Of a DNA stretch of 64,000 nucleotides, positions 43,044-52,808 are shown in pieces. The notes below the pieces were generated by a model. It was not told where the DNA came from, did not search any database, and saw nothing but the letters and a program-made list of their open reading frames with translations. Each line of letters opens with the position of its first letter. Within the stretch, counting starts at the first letter, position 1. The position numbers and the translations under genes are program-made. This DNA comes from Amycolatopsis pithecellobii. Lineage in GTDB: Bacteria; Actinomycetota; Actinomycetes; Mycobacteriales; Pseudonocardiaceae. Where the stretch lies: contig NZ_WMBA01000038.1 of the NCBI RefSeq assembly GCF_009707865.1, forward strand, positions 1-64,000, given 5' to 3'.

Positions 43044-43440
43044 GTGACGACCCTCGTGCTTGACCAGGAGATGTACACGGAGGCCGAGGCCGCTCGGTTG
43101 CTACGTGTGTCACAGCGCACCCTCAATTCGAGTTCCGATGAAGGAGCTCCGCGCGTTCATCACGAAGTTGCGCGAGGAATATGGCGTGCCGTACCCCGTC
43201 AGTGGCCAGTATCTGCTGACCGCTCCTTCCGACGCGTTCGTCCAGCGAGTCGAATGGGCCGACGATGTCGCCGTGGCGTGGCGCCCTCACGACGAGCCGA
43301 AATCGGAAGTGCGGATACGCCCAGACGTCCGGTTTGGCCGGCCTGGAGCCAGCGTCGCCGAAGTTGCCGATGACTTCGACCTGACGGTTCGAGATGTGCG
43401 CTGGGCGGTCAGCTACGAAAACGCTGTACGCGCGGCGTGA
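43044..43440 (+). pseudogene. Decayed antitoxin (HTH + DUF433)
   Basis: Two frames together resemble one DUF433 antitoxin. The first frame gives an excisionase-like helix-turn-helix start (MYTEAEAARLLRVSQRTLN), then goes out of frame near 43125. A second frame resumes with IRVPMKELRAFITKLREEYGVPYP, YLLTAPSDAFVQRVEWADDVAVAWRPHD, then DDFDLTVRDVRWAVSYE, and ends at 43440. From memory of intact relatives, blocks appear missing after TLN, after GVPYP and after FGRP. It is probably inactive, though the second part could still be translated from ATG 43138. Confidence 0.7.
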
Positions 43441-43795
43441 GTGAACGAAACGCCAAGAAAGCGGTCGTTCGCTTCTACATCGACGCGGACCTGCTTGGAC
43501 TTGCGAAGCTGTTGGTTCAGGTGCGTTGCCTGTGGTCTGCCGCAGCAACTGGCTCATCATCACCCGCGACTGGCACATCAACGATCATCGAGCAGAGATC
43601 GCCGCGGTGCGTGACCATGGGGCGCGCACGGTCACATTGGCGAGTAAGCACGCCGGAAACAAGTTCGAACAACTTGAAGTCGTGATGTGCCGTTGGCGAG
43701 ATATCGAAGCATCGACGGAGCGTCCTGGCCCTTTCATCGACGAAGCGACCAGGACGACGTTGAAAGAACTGCCATTGGGCGTTGGCCGCACCTGA
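43437..43795 (+). pseudogene. Decayed PIN-like toxin partner of DUF433
   Basis: GTG 43437 overlaps the antitoxin stop (GTGA), the coupling expected for an intact module. The first frame reads VVRFYIDADLLGLAKLLVQVR, the usual start of this PIN-like/Mut7-C-type toxin with its catalytic Asp, then breaks near 43525. Another frame continues NWLIITRDWHINDHRAEIAAV and FEQLEVVMCRWRDIE to 43795. The middle of the protein, with further acidic residues, is gone. The toxin is therefore almost certainly dead. Confidence 0.7.
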
Positions 43796-43810
43796 CTTGT
43801 CGGATCGCGC

Positions 43811-44734
43811 TCAGTAGTAGTAAGGGAAATCGGACCAGTTGGGGGTGCGTTTCTCGAGGAACGCGTCGCGTCCCTCGACCGCTTCGTCCTGCATGTAGGC
43901 CAGGCGCGTGGTCTCACCGGCGAACAGCTGCTGGCCGACCAGACCGTCGTCGATCAGGTTGAACGCGTACTTGAGCATCCGCTGAGCTGTGGGCGATTTG
44001 CCGTTGACCTCCCACGCCCATTGCAACGCCTCGGCCTCCAGCGAGTCGTGCGGCACGACCGAGTTCACCGCGCCCATCGTGTGCATCTGCTCGGCGGTGT
44101 ACTCGCGGCCGAGGAAGAAGATCTCGCGCGCGAACTTCTGCCCCACCTGGCGGGCCAGGTAGGCCGAGCCGAACCCACCGTCGAACGAGCCCACGTCGGC
44201 GTCGGTCTGCTTGAACCGCGCGTGTTCGGCCGAGGCCAGCGTGAGATCGCACACCGCGTGCAGCGAGTGCCCGCCCCCGGCCGCCCACCCCGGCACGACG
44301 CAGATGACCACCTTCGGCATGAACCGGATCAGCCGCTGCACCTCGAGAATGTGCAGGCGGCCGGCCCGCGCCGGGTCCACCGTGTCCGAGGTCTCGCCGC
44401 TGGCGTACTGATAGCCGGACCGACCGCGAATACGCTGGTCTCCACCGGAGCAGAACGCCCACCCGCCGTCCTTGGGCGACGGGCCGTTCCCGGTGAGCAG
44501 GACGCAGCCGACGTCCGGGCTCATCCGCGCGTGGTCGAGCGCGCGGTAGAGCTCGTCCACGGTGTGCGGCCGGAAGGCGTTGCGGACCTCGGGCCGGTCG
44601 AACGCGATGCGCACGACACGCTTTCCGGAGCGTGTTTCGGCGGAGCGGTGGTAGGTGATGTCGGTGAAGCCGGAACCCTCGACCTCGGTCCACGCGGCGG
44701 GGTCGAACAGCTCGGAAACCTGGGCGTCATGCAC
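43811..44734 (-). CDS. menB: 1,4-dihydroxy-2-naphthoyl-CoA synthase
   Basis: MenB closes the second ring of the naphthoquinone from o-succinylbenzoyl-CoA. The 307-residue crotonase-fold protein has FDRPEVRNAFRPHTVDELY, the oxyanion segments GWAFCSGGDQRIRG and VVPGWAAGGGHSLHAVCDL, and TDADVGSFDGGFGSAYLARQ typical of MenB. The GTG at 44734 (VHDAQVSEL) is chosen because TATTCT (44747 to 44742) ends 7 nt upstream; the open frame extends far upstream but is antisense to menD. Confidence 0.95.
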   Translation of the reverse strand: MHDAQVSELFDPAAWTEVEGSGFTDITYHRSAETRSGKRVVRIAFDRPEVRNAFRPHTVDELYRALDHARMSPDVGCVLLTGNGPSPKDGGWAFCSGGDQRIRGRSGYQYASGETSDTVDPARAGRLHILEVQRLIRFMPKVVICVVPGWAAGGGHSLHAVCDLTLASAEHARFKQTDADVGSFDGGFGSAYLARQVGQKFAREIFFLGREYTAEQMHTMGAVNSVVPHDSLEAEALQWAWEVNGKSPTAQRMLKYAFNLIDDGLVGQQLFAGETTRLAYMQDEAVEGRDAFLEKRTPNWSDFPYYY

Positions 44735-44741
44735 GTTTGGG

Positions 44742-44751
44742 AGAATAGGAC
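44742..44751. promoter_or_regulatory. Divergent -10 boxes menB/menD
   Basis: TATTCT (44747 to 44742, minus) lies 7 nt from the menB GTG. TAGGAC (44746-44751, plus) overlaps it by the TA pair and could start a menD transcript with a leader of about 34 nt. The plus-strand box lacks the final T, so it is weaker. The arrangement repeats that at 539-548. Confidence 0.4.
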
Positions 44752-44791
44752 CTGTGGCCGAGATGACGGACGACACACCAAGGGTGACCTG

Positions 44792-46447
44792 GTGAACCCA
44801 TCGACCGCACAGGCCAGGGTTCTCGTGGACGAACTCGTTCGCAACACCGTGTCCCACGTGGTGCTGTGCCCCGGTTCGCGCAACGCGCCGCTTTCGCTGG
44901 CACTGCACGACGCCGCGACCGCGGGAAGGCTTCAGCTGCATGTCCGGATCGACGAGCGGGGCGCGGCGTTCCTCGCGCTCGGCATCGCCGCGCGGACGGG
45001 GCGTCCGGTCGCGGTGGTCTGCACCTCGGGCACGGCCGCGGCGAACTTCCACCCCGCGGTGCTGGAGGCCGACCGCGCCGGGGTGCCGTTGATCGTGCTG
45101 ACCGCCGACCGGCCCCCGGAGCTGCGGGCTGCGGGCGCGAACCAGGTCATCGACCAGCGACATCTCTACGGCGACGCGGTCCGGTACTTCGACGAGCTTG
45201 CCGTCGCGGAGCGGCGGGCCGGGCAGAACGCCTACTGGCGCAGCCAGATCTGCCGGGCGTGGAACGCGGCCTACGGCGAGTGGCGGTGCGGGCCGGTGCA
45301 GCTGAACATCCCGTTCCGAGAGCCGCTGGTCCCCGATGGTTCGAACGACTGGTACGAGTCGCTGGACGGCAGGCCGGGTGGGGCGCGTTGGACGGAACTG
45401 CCCGACTTCGGTGCCCTGCCGTCGTTTGTGGTGCCCTCGGCCCGGTGCGGACTGGTGATCGCCTGTGACAGCGGGGTGCGCGCGGCCAGCGAATGGGCGC
45501 AGCGGCACGGCTGGCCGATGGTTTCGGAGACCGGCGGTCTTGGCCTGTCCGGTGAGACGGGTATCGCCAGCGGGGTGTGGTTGCTGGGCGCGGAGAAGTT
45601 CATCGCCGAGCACAAACCCGAGCAGGTGCTGTGCATCGGGCGGCCGACGGTGTTCCGGCAGGTGCAGGCGCTGCTTTCGGACGCGGACGTCGAGGTGCTG
45701 CTGGTGCGGCCCGACTCGGACTGGCCCGCGCCCGCGCACAACGTGCGGCAGGTCGGCCAGTGGTTCGACGAACCGACGAAACCGGCCGACCCGGAATGGC
45801 TGGCGAGCTGGCAGCGTGCGGACAGGGCGGCGCTCGCGGCTGTGAGCACTGCTCTCAATCGAGAGCAGTGGCCCAGCGGGCTGCGGATCGCGTCGGAGTT
45901 GATCGACACGTTGCCGCCGGACGCGCTGCTCGTGGTGGGTTCGTCGAACCCGGCGCGGGACGTGGCACTCGCCGGCCGGATGCGGCCGGACGTGCTGGTG
46001 CACCGCAACCGCGGGGTGGCCGGTATCGATGGCACGGTGTCCACGGCGATCGGCGCGGCGAGCGTGCATCGGGGGCATTCGTACGCCCTGCTCGGTGACC
46101 TGACTTTCCTGCACGACGTCAACGCTCTGCTCGCGGACGATCGGCCGGACCTGACCATCGTGGTCCTCAACGACGACGGCGGCGGGATCTTTTCCTTGCT
46201 GGAACAGGGCGCGCCCGAGCACCAGGACTCGTTCGAGCGGGTCTTCGGCACCCCGCACGGCGCGGACCTCGGGTCGTTGTGCGCGGGTTTTCAGGTGCCG
46301 CACCAACGGGTTTCCGGCGTCGCGGAGTTCCGCGAGGCGCTGCGGCCCGCCCCCGGCCTGCGGGTCGTGGAGGTACAGGTCGACCGTTCGCGCCATCGCG
46401 AGTTGCACGCACGCGTGCGCGAGGCGGTTTCGGCGGTGCTCGGCTGA
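44792..46447 (+). CDS. menD: SEPHCHC synthase (menaquinone biosynthesis MenD)
   Basis: MenD is a thiamine-diphosphate enzyme that joins 2-oxoglutarate to isochorismate. The 551-residue protein has the N-terminal VVLCPGSRNAPLSLAL and HVRIDERGAAFLALG (ThDP-activating Glu in DER), ADRPPELRAAGANQVIDQ, and the C-terminal ThDP-binding LGDLTFLHDVNALL followed by NDDGGGIFSLLEQ. GTG 44792 is taken as the start, as it opens the conserved NPSTAQAR segment. It is divergent from menB. menC and menF are not seen in this window. Confidence 0.95.
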   Translation: MNPSTAQARVLVDELVRNTVSHVVLCPGSRNAPLSLALHDAATAGRLQLHVRIDERGAAFLALGIAARTGRPVAVVCTSGTAAANFHPAVLEADRAGVPLIVLTADRPPELRAAGANQVIDQRHLYGDAVRYFDELAVAERRAGQNAYWRSQICRAWNAAYGEWRCGPVQLNIPFREPLVPDGSNDWYESLDGRPGGARWTELPDFGALPSFVVPSARCGLVIACDSGVRAASEWAQRHGWPMVSETGGLGLSGETGIASGVWLLGAEKFIAEHKPEQVLCIGRPTVFRQVQALLSDADVEVLLVRPDSDWPAPAHNVRQVGQWFDEPTKPADPEWLASWQRADRAALAAVSTALNREQWPSGLRIASELIDTLPPDALLVVGSSNPARDVALAGRMRPDVLVHRNRGVAGIDGTVSTAIGAASVHRGHSYALLGDLTFLHDVNALLADDRPDLTIVVLNDDGGGIFSLLEQGAPEHQDSFERVFGTPHGADLGSLCAGFQVPHQRVSGVAEFREALRPAPGLRVVEVQVDRSRHRELHARVREAVSAVLG

Positions 46448-46517
46448 GCGTCCCAGAAAGTAGGACCCTCCTTACGGCCGTACCCGGTGGGGATCTTTCC
46501 GGCTAGATTTCCGCGCC

Positions 46518-48029
46518 ATGCACATGCGAACCCGCGTGGGCCTGGGGGCTGTCGCCACCGGCATCGCGACCACTTTGTTCACCGCCACGGCCATCGCCGC
46601 ACCCGAGCCGGGTGCGCCGGGCGCCGGCGATCCGTATTACCCGTTCGCGGGCAACGGCGGTTACGACGTTTCGCACTACGACATCCGGCTGACCTATCAG
46701 CCGGCGACCGACCAGCTGGCCGGCACCACGACGATCCGTGCCAAGACCACGCAGAGCCTGTCGAGCTTCGATCTCGACTTCGGGTTGCACGTCAATTCCG
46801 TGCTGGTCAACAACATTCCGGCGCAATTCCACCCGCACCCCGACGAGAACGGCGAACTCGTCGTCACTCCGGCCAAGCCGCTCAACCCGAACCAGACGAT
46901 CACCGTCGTGGTCAACTACGCCGACACCCCGTCGAAGGTCGTGATCGACGGCTACACGGCGTGGAAGAAGACGCCCGACGGCGCGCTCGCGGTGGACGAG
47001 CCGCAGAACTCGCAATGGTGGTTCCCGGCCAACGACCACCCGACGGACAAGGCCACCTACGACATTTCCGTCGAAGTCCCCGACAACGTCTCCGCGCTGT
47101 CCAACGGCACGCTCGTGCGCAAGACCAAGCAGCGGGCCGGCTGGACGCGGTGGAACTGGCGCAGCACCCAGCCGCAGGCGACGTACCTCGCGACGCTGGA
47201 GGTCGGCGCGTTCGAGGTCGACCAGTCCATCACGCCGGACGGCAAGCCCTTCGTCACCGCCTATGACCCGGCCACCGGCGAGTCGCTGGAGGCGGCGAAG
47301 TCGAGTGTCGAGCGGACGCCGGAGATCGACGAGTTCCTCGGGACGAAATTCGGCCCGTACCCGTTCGAAGCGCAGGGCGGGGTGGTCTCGACAGGCCTGT
47401 CGTTCGCGCTCGAAGCGCAGACGCGGCCCGTGTACGGTGCGGCGTTCTTCCGGTCCGGGAGCAACACTTCCGTTGTGGCACACGAAAACGCGCACCAGTG
47501 GTTCGGTGACGCGGTCTCACTCGGCCGCTGGAGCGACATCTGGCTCAACGAGGGTTTCGCTTCCTACGCCGAATATCTGTGGTCCGAGCACGAAGGCGAA
47601 GGCACCCCGGCCGAACTGGCGCAGTACATCTACGACCTGTATCCGGCCGATGATCCGTTCTGGCAGGTGCTGCCGGGTGACCCGGGCGCGGCGAAGCAGT
47701 TCGACGATGCCGTGTACGACCGCGGCGCACTGACCTTGCAGGCGCTGCGCAGCACGGTCGGCGACGAGGCGTTCTTCAAGATCCTGCAAACGTGGGTCGC
47801 CGAGCACAAGGGCGGCGCCGCGAGGATCGAGGACTTCATCGCGCTGTCCGAACGGGTTTCCGGCAAGCCGTTGCAGGACCTGTTCCGGACGTGGTTGTTC
47901 ACCGCGGGCAAACCGGCGGCGGGCCCGAACGGGGCGAGCACGTTCGCGGCGGCTGTCCGCCCGGTGCCGAAGTCGTACCCGCAGATCCAGCGGACACACG
48001 AACTGCTGGCGGCCGCCGACGGGCACTGA
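46518..48029 (+). CDS. Secreted M1 family metallopeptidase
   Basis: A 503-residue protein with a Sec signal peptide ending AIAAP (about residue 28), then the N-terminal beta domain of M1 aminopeptidases. The zinc site is HENAHQWFGD (His322, Glu323, His326) with the third ligand Glu345 in WLNEGFASY, at the family's 18-residue spacing. A catalytic tyrosine is expected in VYDRGALTLQAL. It lacks the long C-terminal helical domain of large M1 enzymes. It probably trims peptides outside the cell. TAGATT (46504-46509) is 8 nt before the ATG. Confidence 0.92.
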   Translation: MHMRTRVGLGAVATGIATTLFTATAIAAPEPGAPGAGDPYYPFAGNGGYDVSHYDIRLTYQPATDQLAGTTTIRAKTTQSLSSFDLDFGLHVNSVLVNNIPAQFHPHPDENGELVVTPAKPLNPNQTITVVVNYADTPSKVVIDGYTAWKKTPDGALAVDEPQNSQWWFPANDHPTDKATYDISVEVPDNVSALSNGTLVRKTKQRAGWTRWNWRSTQPQATYLATLEVGAFEVDQSITPDGKPFVTAYDPATGESLEAAKSSVERTPEIDEFLGTKFGPYPFEAQGGVVSTGLSFALEAQTRPVYGAAFFRSGSNTSVVAHENAHQWFGDAVSLGRWSDIWLNEGFASYAEYLWSEHEGEGTPAELAQYIYDLYPADDPFWQVLPGDPGAAKQFDDAVYDRGALTLQALRSTVGDEAFFKILQTWVAEHKGGAARIEDFIALSERVSGKPLQDLFRTWLFTAGKPAAGPNGASTFAAAVRPVPKSYPQIQRTHELLAAADGH

Positions 48030-48050
48030 CGTCGTGGCTACTCTGGAAGG

Positions 48051-48518
48051 GTGACGAAGACCGAAGGCCGGCCGCGCATCCTGCGCCGTGTCGTGCTCGG
48101 CGCCGCGGCATTGATCACCGTGGTGTGCGTCGGCCTGCTCTTCGCCGCCATCCGCAATGACGAGGCCATCACGAGCCACCTCGGCGCCGCGAACGCCGAG
48201 GTGGACTCGGTCTCGTGGGACCGGACGATCATCCGGTTCGACACCCCGGATGGCATCGTGCACATCCCGGCGAACGGCGTGCTGTACCCCGGCGGCCTGG
48301 TCGCGGGTGCTCTGGTGCGTATCGAGTACGACACCGGCAACCCGGAGCTGGCCAGGGTCGCAGGCCGCAGCGCGACGCTGACTCTGCTGCCGCTGGGCAC
48401 GACGATCCTCGGCACGTGGGCCGTGGCGATCGGGTTGCTGTGGTTGCTCCGCCACCGCACACGCCGCATGCCACCGACGCCCGCCGAACGCGAACCGGCG
48501 ATGACCGCCAAGCCCTAG
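48051..48518 (+). CDS. DUF3592-like membrane protein
   Basis: A 155-residue protein with two helices (about 14-35 and 112-135) flanking an extracytoplasmic beta-rich domain containing IIRFDTPDG and GALVRIEYDTGNPELARV, the latter pattern being typical of DUF3592. Function unknown. TACTCT (48039-48044) ends 6 nt before the GTG. The position matches Rv0556, between menD and the mannosyltransferase. Its 3' end overlaps the IMPase gene by 4 bases. Confidence 0.8.
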   Translation: MTKTEGRPRILRRVVLGAAALITVVCVGLLFAAIRNDEAITSHLGAANAEVDSVSWDRTIIRFDTPDGIVHIPANGVLYPGGLVAGALVRIEYDTGNPELARVAGRSATLTLLPLGTTILGTWAVAIGLLWLLRHRTRRMPPTPAEREPAMTAKP

Positions 48519-49345
48519 CCGGCGGTTTCCTGCCACCAGGCCAGTACTTCCTCCGCCGCGCTGGGGGCGGCGACCAGCAGTCCGTCGGCGGGCAGCGCCG
48601 TCCCCGCGCCCCGCCGGTCGAGCACCGCCGCGCCGGCTTCGATCGCCAGTGCCACCGAGCCGGCGACGTCCCACTCGTGGTAGCTGTGCAGCACCGCGGC
48701 CGAGGCGTGGCCGAGCGCGACCTGCGCGATCGACAGCGCCGCCGAACCCAGCACCCGCACCCCGGCGTGTGCGGCGGCGGCACGTTCGATGAACTCGCCC
48801 ATCCCGGGCCACGGGCCGCGCCGCGCCAGTTCGGTGCAGACGATCGCGCCTTCGGTGATCCCGCGGTCGATCAGCCGCACCGGTTTGCCGTTGGCCCGTG
48901 CGCCGCGGCCGCGGGCGGCGGCGTAGATCTGCGCGCGATACGGGTCCGCGACCACCCCGACCACCGGCCCCGACGAGTCGATCAGCGCGAGGCTGTAGGC
49001 GCACCACGGCACCCCGGCGACGTAGTTCGCGGTCCCGTCGACCGGATCCACCACCCAGCGGTACGGCGCGTCCTCGGCACCATGGTCGGCGCCGAATTCC
49101 TCGCCCACCACGGGAATTCCGGGGAACTCCGCGGTCAGCACCCGCCGCGTGTGCCGCTCCAGGATGCGGTCCGTATCGGTGACCCAGTCGAACGGCGAGT
49201 CCCTGGTATCGGGATGGGCGCCCCGGCCCGCGGTCGCGGTGATGACGTCGGTGGCTTCGTTGGCGAGCCGTCCGGCGACCTCGAGCGCTCGTGACAGCAG
49301 GCCCGGTTCGACCGGCTGGGACGGGCGGGCGGATAGGAGGGTCAC
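48515..49345 (-). CDS. Inositol monophosphatase family protein
   Basis: A 276-residue Mg-dependent phosphatase with GEEFG (metal-binding Glu), the signature WVVDPVDGTANYVAGVPW (Asp100, Asp103) and WDVAGSVALAIEAGA (third metal-site Asp). The family includes inositol-1-phosphatases and histidinol phosphatases; dephosphorylation of inositol-1-phosphate would feed mycothiol and phosphatidylinositol synthesis, but the true substrate is not fixed by sequence. The start is GTG 49345. It is divergent from mgtA. Confidence 0.88.
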   Translation of the reverse strand: MTLLSARPSQPVEPGLLSRALEVAGRLANEATDVITATAGRGAHPDTRDSPFDWVTDTDRILERHTRRVLTAEFPGIPVVGEEFGADHGAEDAPYRWVVDPVDGTANYVAGVPWCAYSLALIDSSGPVVGVVADPYRAQIYAAARGRGARANGKPVRLIDRGITEGAIVCTELARRGPWPGMGEFIERAAAAHAGVRVLGSAALSIAQVALGHASAAVLHSYHEWDVAGSVALAIEAGAAVLDRRGAGTALPADGLLVAAPSAAEEVLAWWQETAG

Positions 49346-49499
49346 GCCGGTTTAGTGTGGCCGCACCGAGTGTCCACGACGCTACGAAGAGATGAAGTGT
49401 CTACTCTGAAAGGCGCAGCTTCGAGAAGTTCCGGCACCGTTTCCTTGGCAGTTACACGACCTTCCCCGGACGAACCGGGCATCGTGAGATTTTGACTGG

Positions 49500-50621
49500 G
49501 TGCGCGTCGCCATCGTCACCGAAAGCTTCCTTCCGCAGGTGAACGGCGTCACCAACTCCGTACTGCGTGTCGTCGAGCATCTGCGCGACCGCGGACACGA
49601 AGTGCTGGTGGTCGCCCCCGGTCTGACCGGTCCCGCGGACTATCGCGGTGCGCCCGTGGTGCGCATCCCCGCCGTGGACCTGCCCGTGGTCAACTCGCTG
49701 CCGATCGGGCTGCCGACCAGGACGGTGCTCACGGCGTTGTCCGCGTTCCAGCCCGATGTGGTCCATCTGGCTTCGCCGTTCGTGGTCGGTGCTCGCGGGC
49801 TCGCCGCGGCCAGACGCCTCCGGGTGCCCTCGATCGCCGTGTACCAGACCGACATTCCCGGGTTCGCCACCGCGTACGGCCTCGGCCTCGGTGCCCGCGC
49901 CGCGTGGCGGTGGGTGCGGCGGCTGCACAGCAAGGCGGACCGGACGCTCGCGCCGTCGAGCGACTCGGTGCGGAACCTGCGTGCGCACGGGATTCCCCGG
50001 GTGTACCGCTGGGGCCGCGGGGTCGATGTGGAGCGGTTTTCGCCGGCGCACGCCGATCCGGCGTTGCGCGCCGAGCTTGCCCCGAACGGTGAGCTGCTCG
50101 TCGGGTTCGTCGGCAGGCTCGCGCCGGAGAAGGAAGTCGACCGCCTGGTGGCGCTCGCCGGAATCGACAGGATCCGGGTCGTGGTCGTCGGTGACGGGCC
50201 CGAGCTCGAGCTGTTGCGGGAACGCCTCCCCAGTGCCGCTTTTCTCGGCGCGCGGTACGGTGACGAGCTTTCCACCGCATACGCCAGCCTCGATGTCTTT
50301 GTCCACACTGGACCATACGAGACGTTCTGCCAGGCGGTGCAGGAGGCGATGGCGTCCGGACTTCCGGTCCTCGCACCGGACGCCGGTGGGCCCAAGGACC
50401 TGGTGCTGCCGGGACGCACCGGCTACCTGCTGCCCGCCGACCGGGCCGGGTTCGAGCGTGAGCTGCCGGCCAAACTGAACGACCTGAGGGATCCCGCGTT
50501 GCGGGAACGGTTGGGGCGCAAGGCTCGCAAGGTCGTACTCGGCCGCACCTGGCCCGCCGTCTGCGACGAGCTCGTCGGCCACTACGAGGCCGTGACCGGC
50601 CGCGTCGCCCGTGCGGCGTGA
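49500..50621 (+). CDS. mgtA: GDP-mannose-dependent alpha-mannosyltransferase (MgtA-like)
   Basis: A 373-residue GT4 glycosyltransferase with [59 protein letters not shown] and the nucleotide-binding [25 protein letters not shown] (in pieces). By sequence and position (Rv0557, before menG) it resembles MgtA/PimB, which adds mannose to glycolipid acceptors in lipomannan synthesis. It overlaps the next glycosyltransferase gene as GTGA. GAGATT is 8 nt before the GTG. Confidence 0.88.
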   Translation: MRVAIVTESFLPQVNGVTNSVLRVVEHLRDRGHEVLVVAPGLTGPADYRGAPVVRIPAVDLPVVNSLPIGLPTRTVLTALSAFQPDVVHLASPFVVGARGLAAARRLRVPSIAVYQTDIPGFATAYGLGLGARAAWRWVRRLHSKADRTLAPSSDSVRNLRAHGIPRVYRWGRGVDVERFSPAHADPALRAELAPNGELLVGFVGRLAPEKEVDRLVALAGIDRIRVVVVGDGPELELLRERLPSAAFLGARYGDELSTAYASLDVFVHTGPYETFCQAVQEAMASGLPVLAPDAGGPKDLVLPGRTGYLLPADRAGFERELPAKLNDLRDPALRERLGRKARKVVLGRTWPAVCDELVGHYEAVTGRVARAA

Positions 50622-51730
50622 CCGTGCACATCGTTCAGCTGGCGAACTTCTACGGGCCACGATCGGGCGGGTTGCGCACCGCACTGCACCATCTCGGTGC
50701 CGGGTATGTCGCAAGTGGACACCAGGTGACGCTGGTCGTGCCGGGAAGCGCTTTCCAGGATGAGTTGCTGCCCAGCGGGGTCCGGCGCTTTTCCTTGCCG
50801 GCGCCCAAGATTCCGGGCACCGGTGGTTATCGCGCGGTGGACCCGTTCCGGGTGCAGGCGCTGCTGCGCGGGCTGCGACCCGATCGGCTCGAGGTGTCCG
50901 ACCGGCTGACGCTGCGCGGGATGGGCGCGTGGGCGCGGAGGAACGGGGTACCGAGCGTGGTGATCTCGCACGAGCGGCTGGACCGGTTGCTGGAACAGAT
51001 CCTGGTGCCGCCACCGCTGGCCCGCAGCCTTGCGGACGTCGCGAACCGCCGAATGGCGGGAAGCTACGACAAAGTCGTTTGCACCACGGAGTTCGCGCGT
51101 GAGGAGTTCGACCGGATCGGCGCGCCGAACGTGCAGCGCGTCCCGCTGGGGGTGGACCTGGCCGCGTTCGCGCCGGGCAGGCGTGACACCGGCTGGCGCA
51201 CCGAGCTGGCCTGCGGTGCCGACGCGCTGATCGTCCACTGTGGACGGCTTTCGCCCGAGAAGCACGTCGAGCGCAGCGTGGACACCGTCGCCGAGCTGAC
51301 CGAGGCGGGGGACAAGGTGCGGCTGGTGATCGCGGGAGACGGCCCGCGCCGCCGTGCGCTGGAAAAGCGGGCGCGCGGGCTGCCGGTCACCTTCCTCGGT
51401 TTTGTCGCCAACCGCACCGAAGTGGCCAAAATCCTGGCCAGCGCCGATGTTTCACTCGCACCTGGTCCACATGAGACATTCGGGTTGGCCGCGCTGGAGG
51501 CTCTGGCGTCGGGCACACCTGTGGTGGTTTCCCGGTCTTCGGCGCTACGGGAGATCGTGCGGCCGGGTTGTGGCGCCGCCGTCGCCGATCAGCCCGGTGC
51601 CTTCGCCAGCGCGATCACCGGGCTGCTGGAGAGCCCGGAGGAGCTGCGTCGTGCGGCGGCCCGTGCCCGCGCCGAGGAGTTCACCTGGCCGAAGTCCGTA
51701 CACGGCATGCTGTCGTTGATGCCGTCCTGA
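50618..51730 (+). CDS. GT4 family glycosyltransferase
   Basis: A 370-residue glycosyltransferase with [15 protein letters not shown] near the start, [26 protein letters not shown] and the donor-binding [19 protein letters not shown]. It is not a copy of MshA or MgtA and the sugar and acceptor are unknown. Close coupling to mgtA suggests that both act on the same cell-envelope glycolipid. It converges on the lipoprotein gene two bases after its stop. Confidence 0.88.
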   Translation: MTVHIVQLANFYGPRSGGLRTALHHLGAGYVASGHQVTLVVPGSAFQDELLPSGVRRFSLPAPKIPGTGGYRAVDPFRVQALLRGLRPDRLEVSDRLTLRGMGAWARRNGVPSVVISHERLDRLLEQILVPPPLARSLADVANRRMAGSYDKVVCTTEFAREEFDRIGAPNVQRVPLGVDLAAFAPGRRDTGWRTELACGADALIVHCGRLSPEKHVERSVDTVAELTEAGDKVRLVIAGDGPRRRALEKRARGLPVTFLGFVANRTEVAKILASADVSLAPGPHETFGLAALEALASGTPVVVSRSSALREIVRPGCGAAVADQPGAFASAITGLLESPEELRRAAARARAEEFTWPKSVHGMLSLMPS

Positions 51731-51732
51731 GC

Positions 51733-52656
51733 CTACTCGTACACCACATACACCGGTTTCGGTTGCAGCGTCATGACTTCCGCCGGTGTCATCAGCCGGC
51801 TGCCGTTGCGGGTGTCCTCGTCGTAGAACAGCTTGAACCCGGCCTGCACGTGATCGGGTTTGCCCTTCATAACCAGGTTCCACGTCGCGAGCTTCGATTC
51901 CGGCGCGCCGATCCCGTCGACCACCTTGATCGGGACCACGCCGTCGCGGGGCCGCAGATCGGCCTCGTTACGCACCACCGACGCCGCGACCTGGTGGTAC
52001 ACCAGCATTTTCGGCGGCAACCCGTGCTGCTGGACCAACCCGGCCAGATAGGACGAAACCTGGTCCAGCACGGCACCTTCGACGTGCCCGTACTTCTTGC
52101 CCGGCACGACACCGGGGTCCACGGCCCACTCCGGATCGAGTGCGATCCCGACGTCCGGCTCGGTCAGCCAGTGTTCGTAGGCGCGGACTTCGGTGGGGAA
52201 ATCGGCGTGTCCCGGCTGGATGTTCAGCAGCAGCGGGCCGCCGAGCCGCCGGGCCTCGGCCAGATACGACTCGACGGTGCTGTCGGACTCGCGGCTGCGG
52301 TAGAGCCCGTCGGGGCCGGGGGTGGCGTGCACCCGGGTGGCGATCAGTTCGACCACGGGCCCGGCCTCGGGATAAGCGGAAAGTTGTTGCCGCAGCTGCT
52401 CTCCCGCGGCGGTGAGGTTGCCGGTCATCCGCCCGAGCGCCGGCGCGTTCGGCCCGCCGCAGAAGCCGACGCGCAGCGTGGGCGTGGGTGGCTCGGGCGG
52501 CGGTGTCACCGATGTGGTGGACGGAGACGGCTCCGGTGGAGGCGGTGGTGCCGGCGGAGGGGCAGCCGGAGCGGCGTCCGTACGACCGCACGCGGCGGCC
52601 AGGCCAAGCAAGGACAAAAGCAGAACGCTCCTACGGCTGGTCTCCTGTGCACCCAC
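51733..52656 (-). CDS. Exported lipoprotein with possible glycosidase-like domain
   Basis: A 307-residue protein. The start GTG 52656 has GAAGGAGG (52672 to 52665) 8 nt upstream. The signal is SRRSVLLLSLLGLAAAC, twin-arginine-like with a lipobox cysteine near residue 24, followed by a Pro-rich linker (about 30-60). The mature domain reads as a TIM-barrel-like fold with LLLNIQPGHADFP, GIALDPEWAVD and MLVYHQ, where acidic residues at strand ends hint at a glycoside-hydrolase-like site. No family is assigned with confidence. The gene is convergent with the glycosyltransferase and divergent from menG. Confidence 0.75.
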   Translation of the reverse strand: MGAQETSRRSVLLLSLLGLAAACGRTDAAPAAPPPAPPPPPEPSPSTTSVTPPPEPPTPTLRVGFCGGPNAPALGRMTGNLTAAGEQLRQQLSAYPEAGPVVELIATRVHATPGPDGLYRSRESDSTVESYLAEARRLGGPLLLNIQPGHADFPTEVRAYEHWLTEPDVGIALDPEWAVDPGVVPGKKYGHVEGAVLDQVSSYLAGLVQQHGLPPKMLVYHQVAASVVRNEADLRPRDGVVPIKVVDGIGAPESKLATWNLVMKGKPDHVQAGFKLFYDEDTRNGSRLMTPAEVMTLQPKPVYVVYE

Positions 52657-52796
52657 GGAGCGTGCCTCCTTCGTCACCGCCTTTGGACCAGTACTGGAGG
52701 TAACCACTGTCGCGAGTTTTACACCTCCAGGTGACACCTATTCGTGAATTCGTCACGAAAAGCCAGCCTCAACGGGAGCCGCCGGGCCCAGCGGGC

Positions 52797-52802
52797 TAAT
52801 TT
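52797..52802 (+). promoter_or_regulatory. -10 box of menG
   Basis: TAATTT ends 6 nt before the menG ATG, predicting a leaderless transcript. Confidence 0.45.
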
Positions 52803-52808
52803 CTAGGC

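Noticed and set aside
44021-44791. N-terminal extension of menD across menB
   Set aside because: The extension is antisense to menB; MenD homology begins at 44792.
43811-46408. N-terminal extension of menB across menD
   Set aside because: The extension is antisense to menD; menB homology begins at 44734.
46398-46409. GCGAGTTGCACG resembling the 22-bp repeat core
   Set aside because: A single partial match within menD codons (RELHA), explained by coding sequence.
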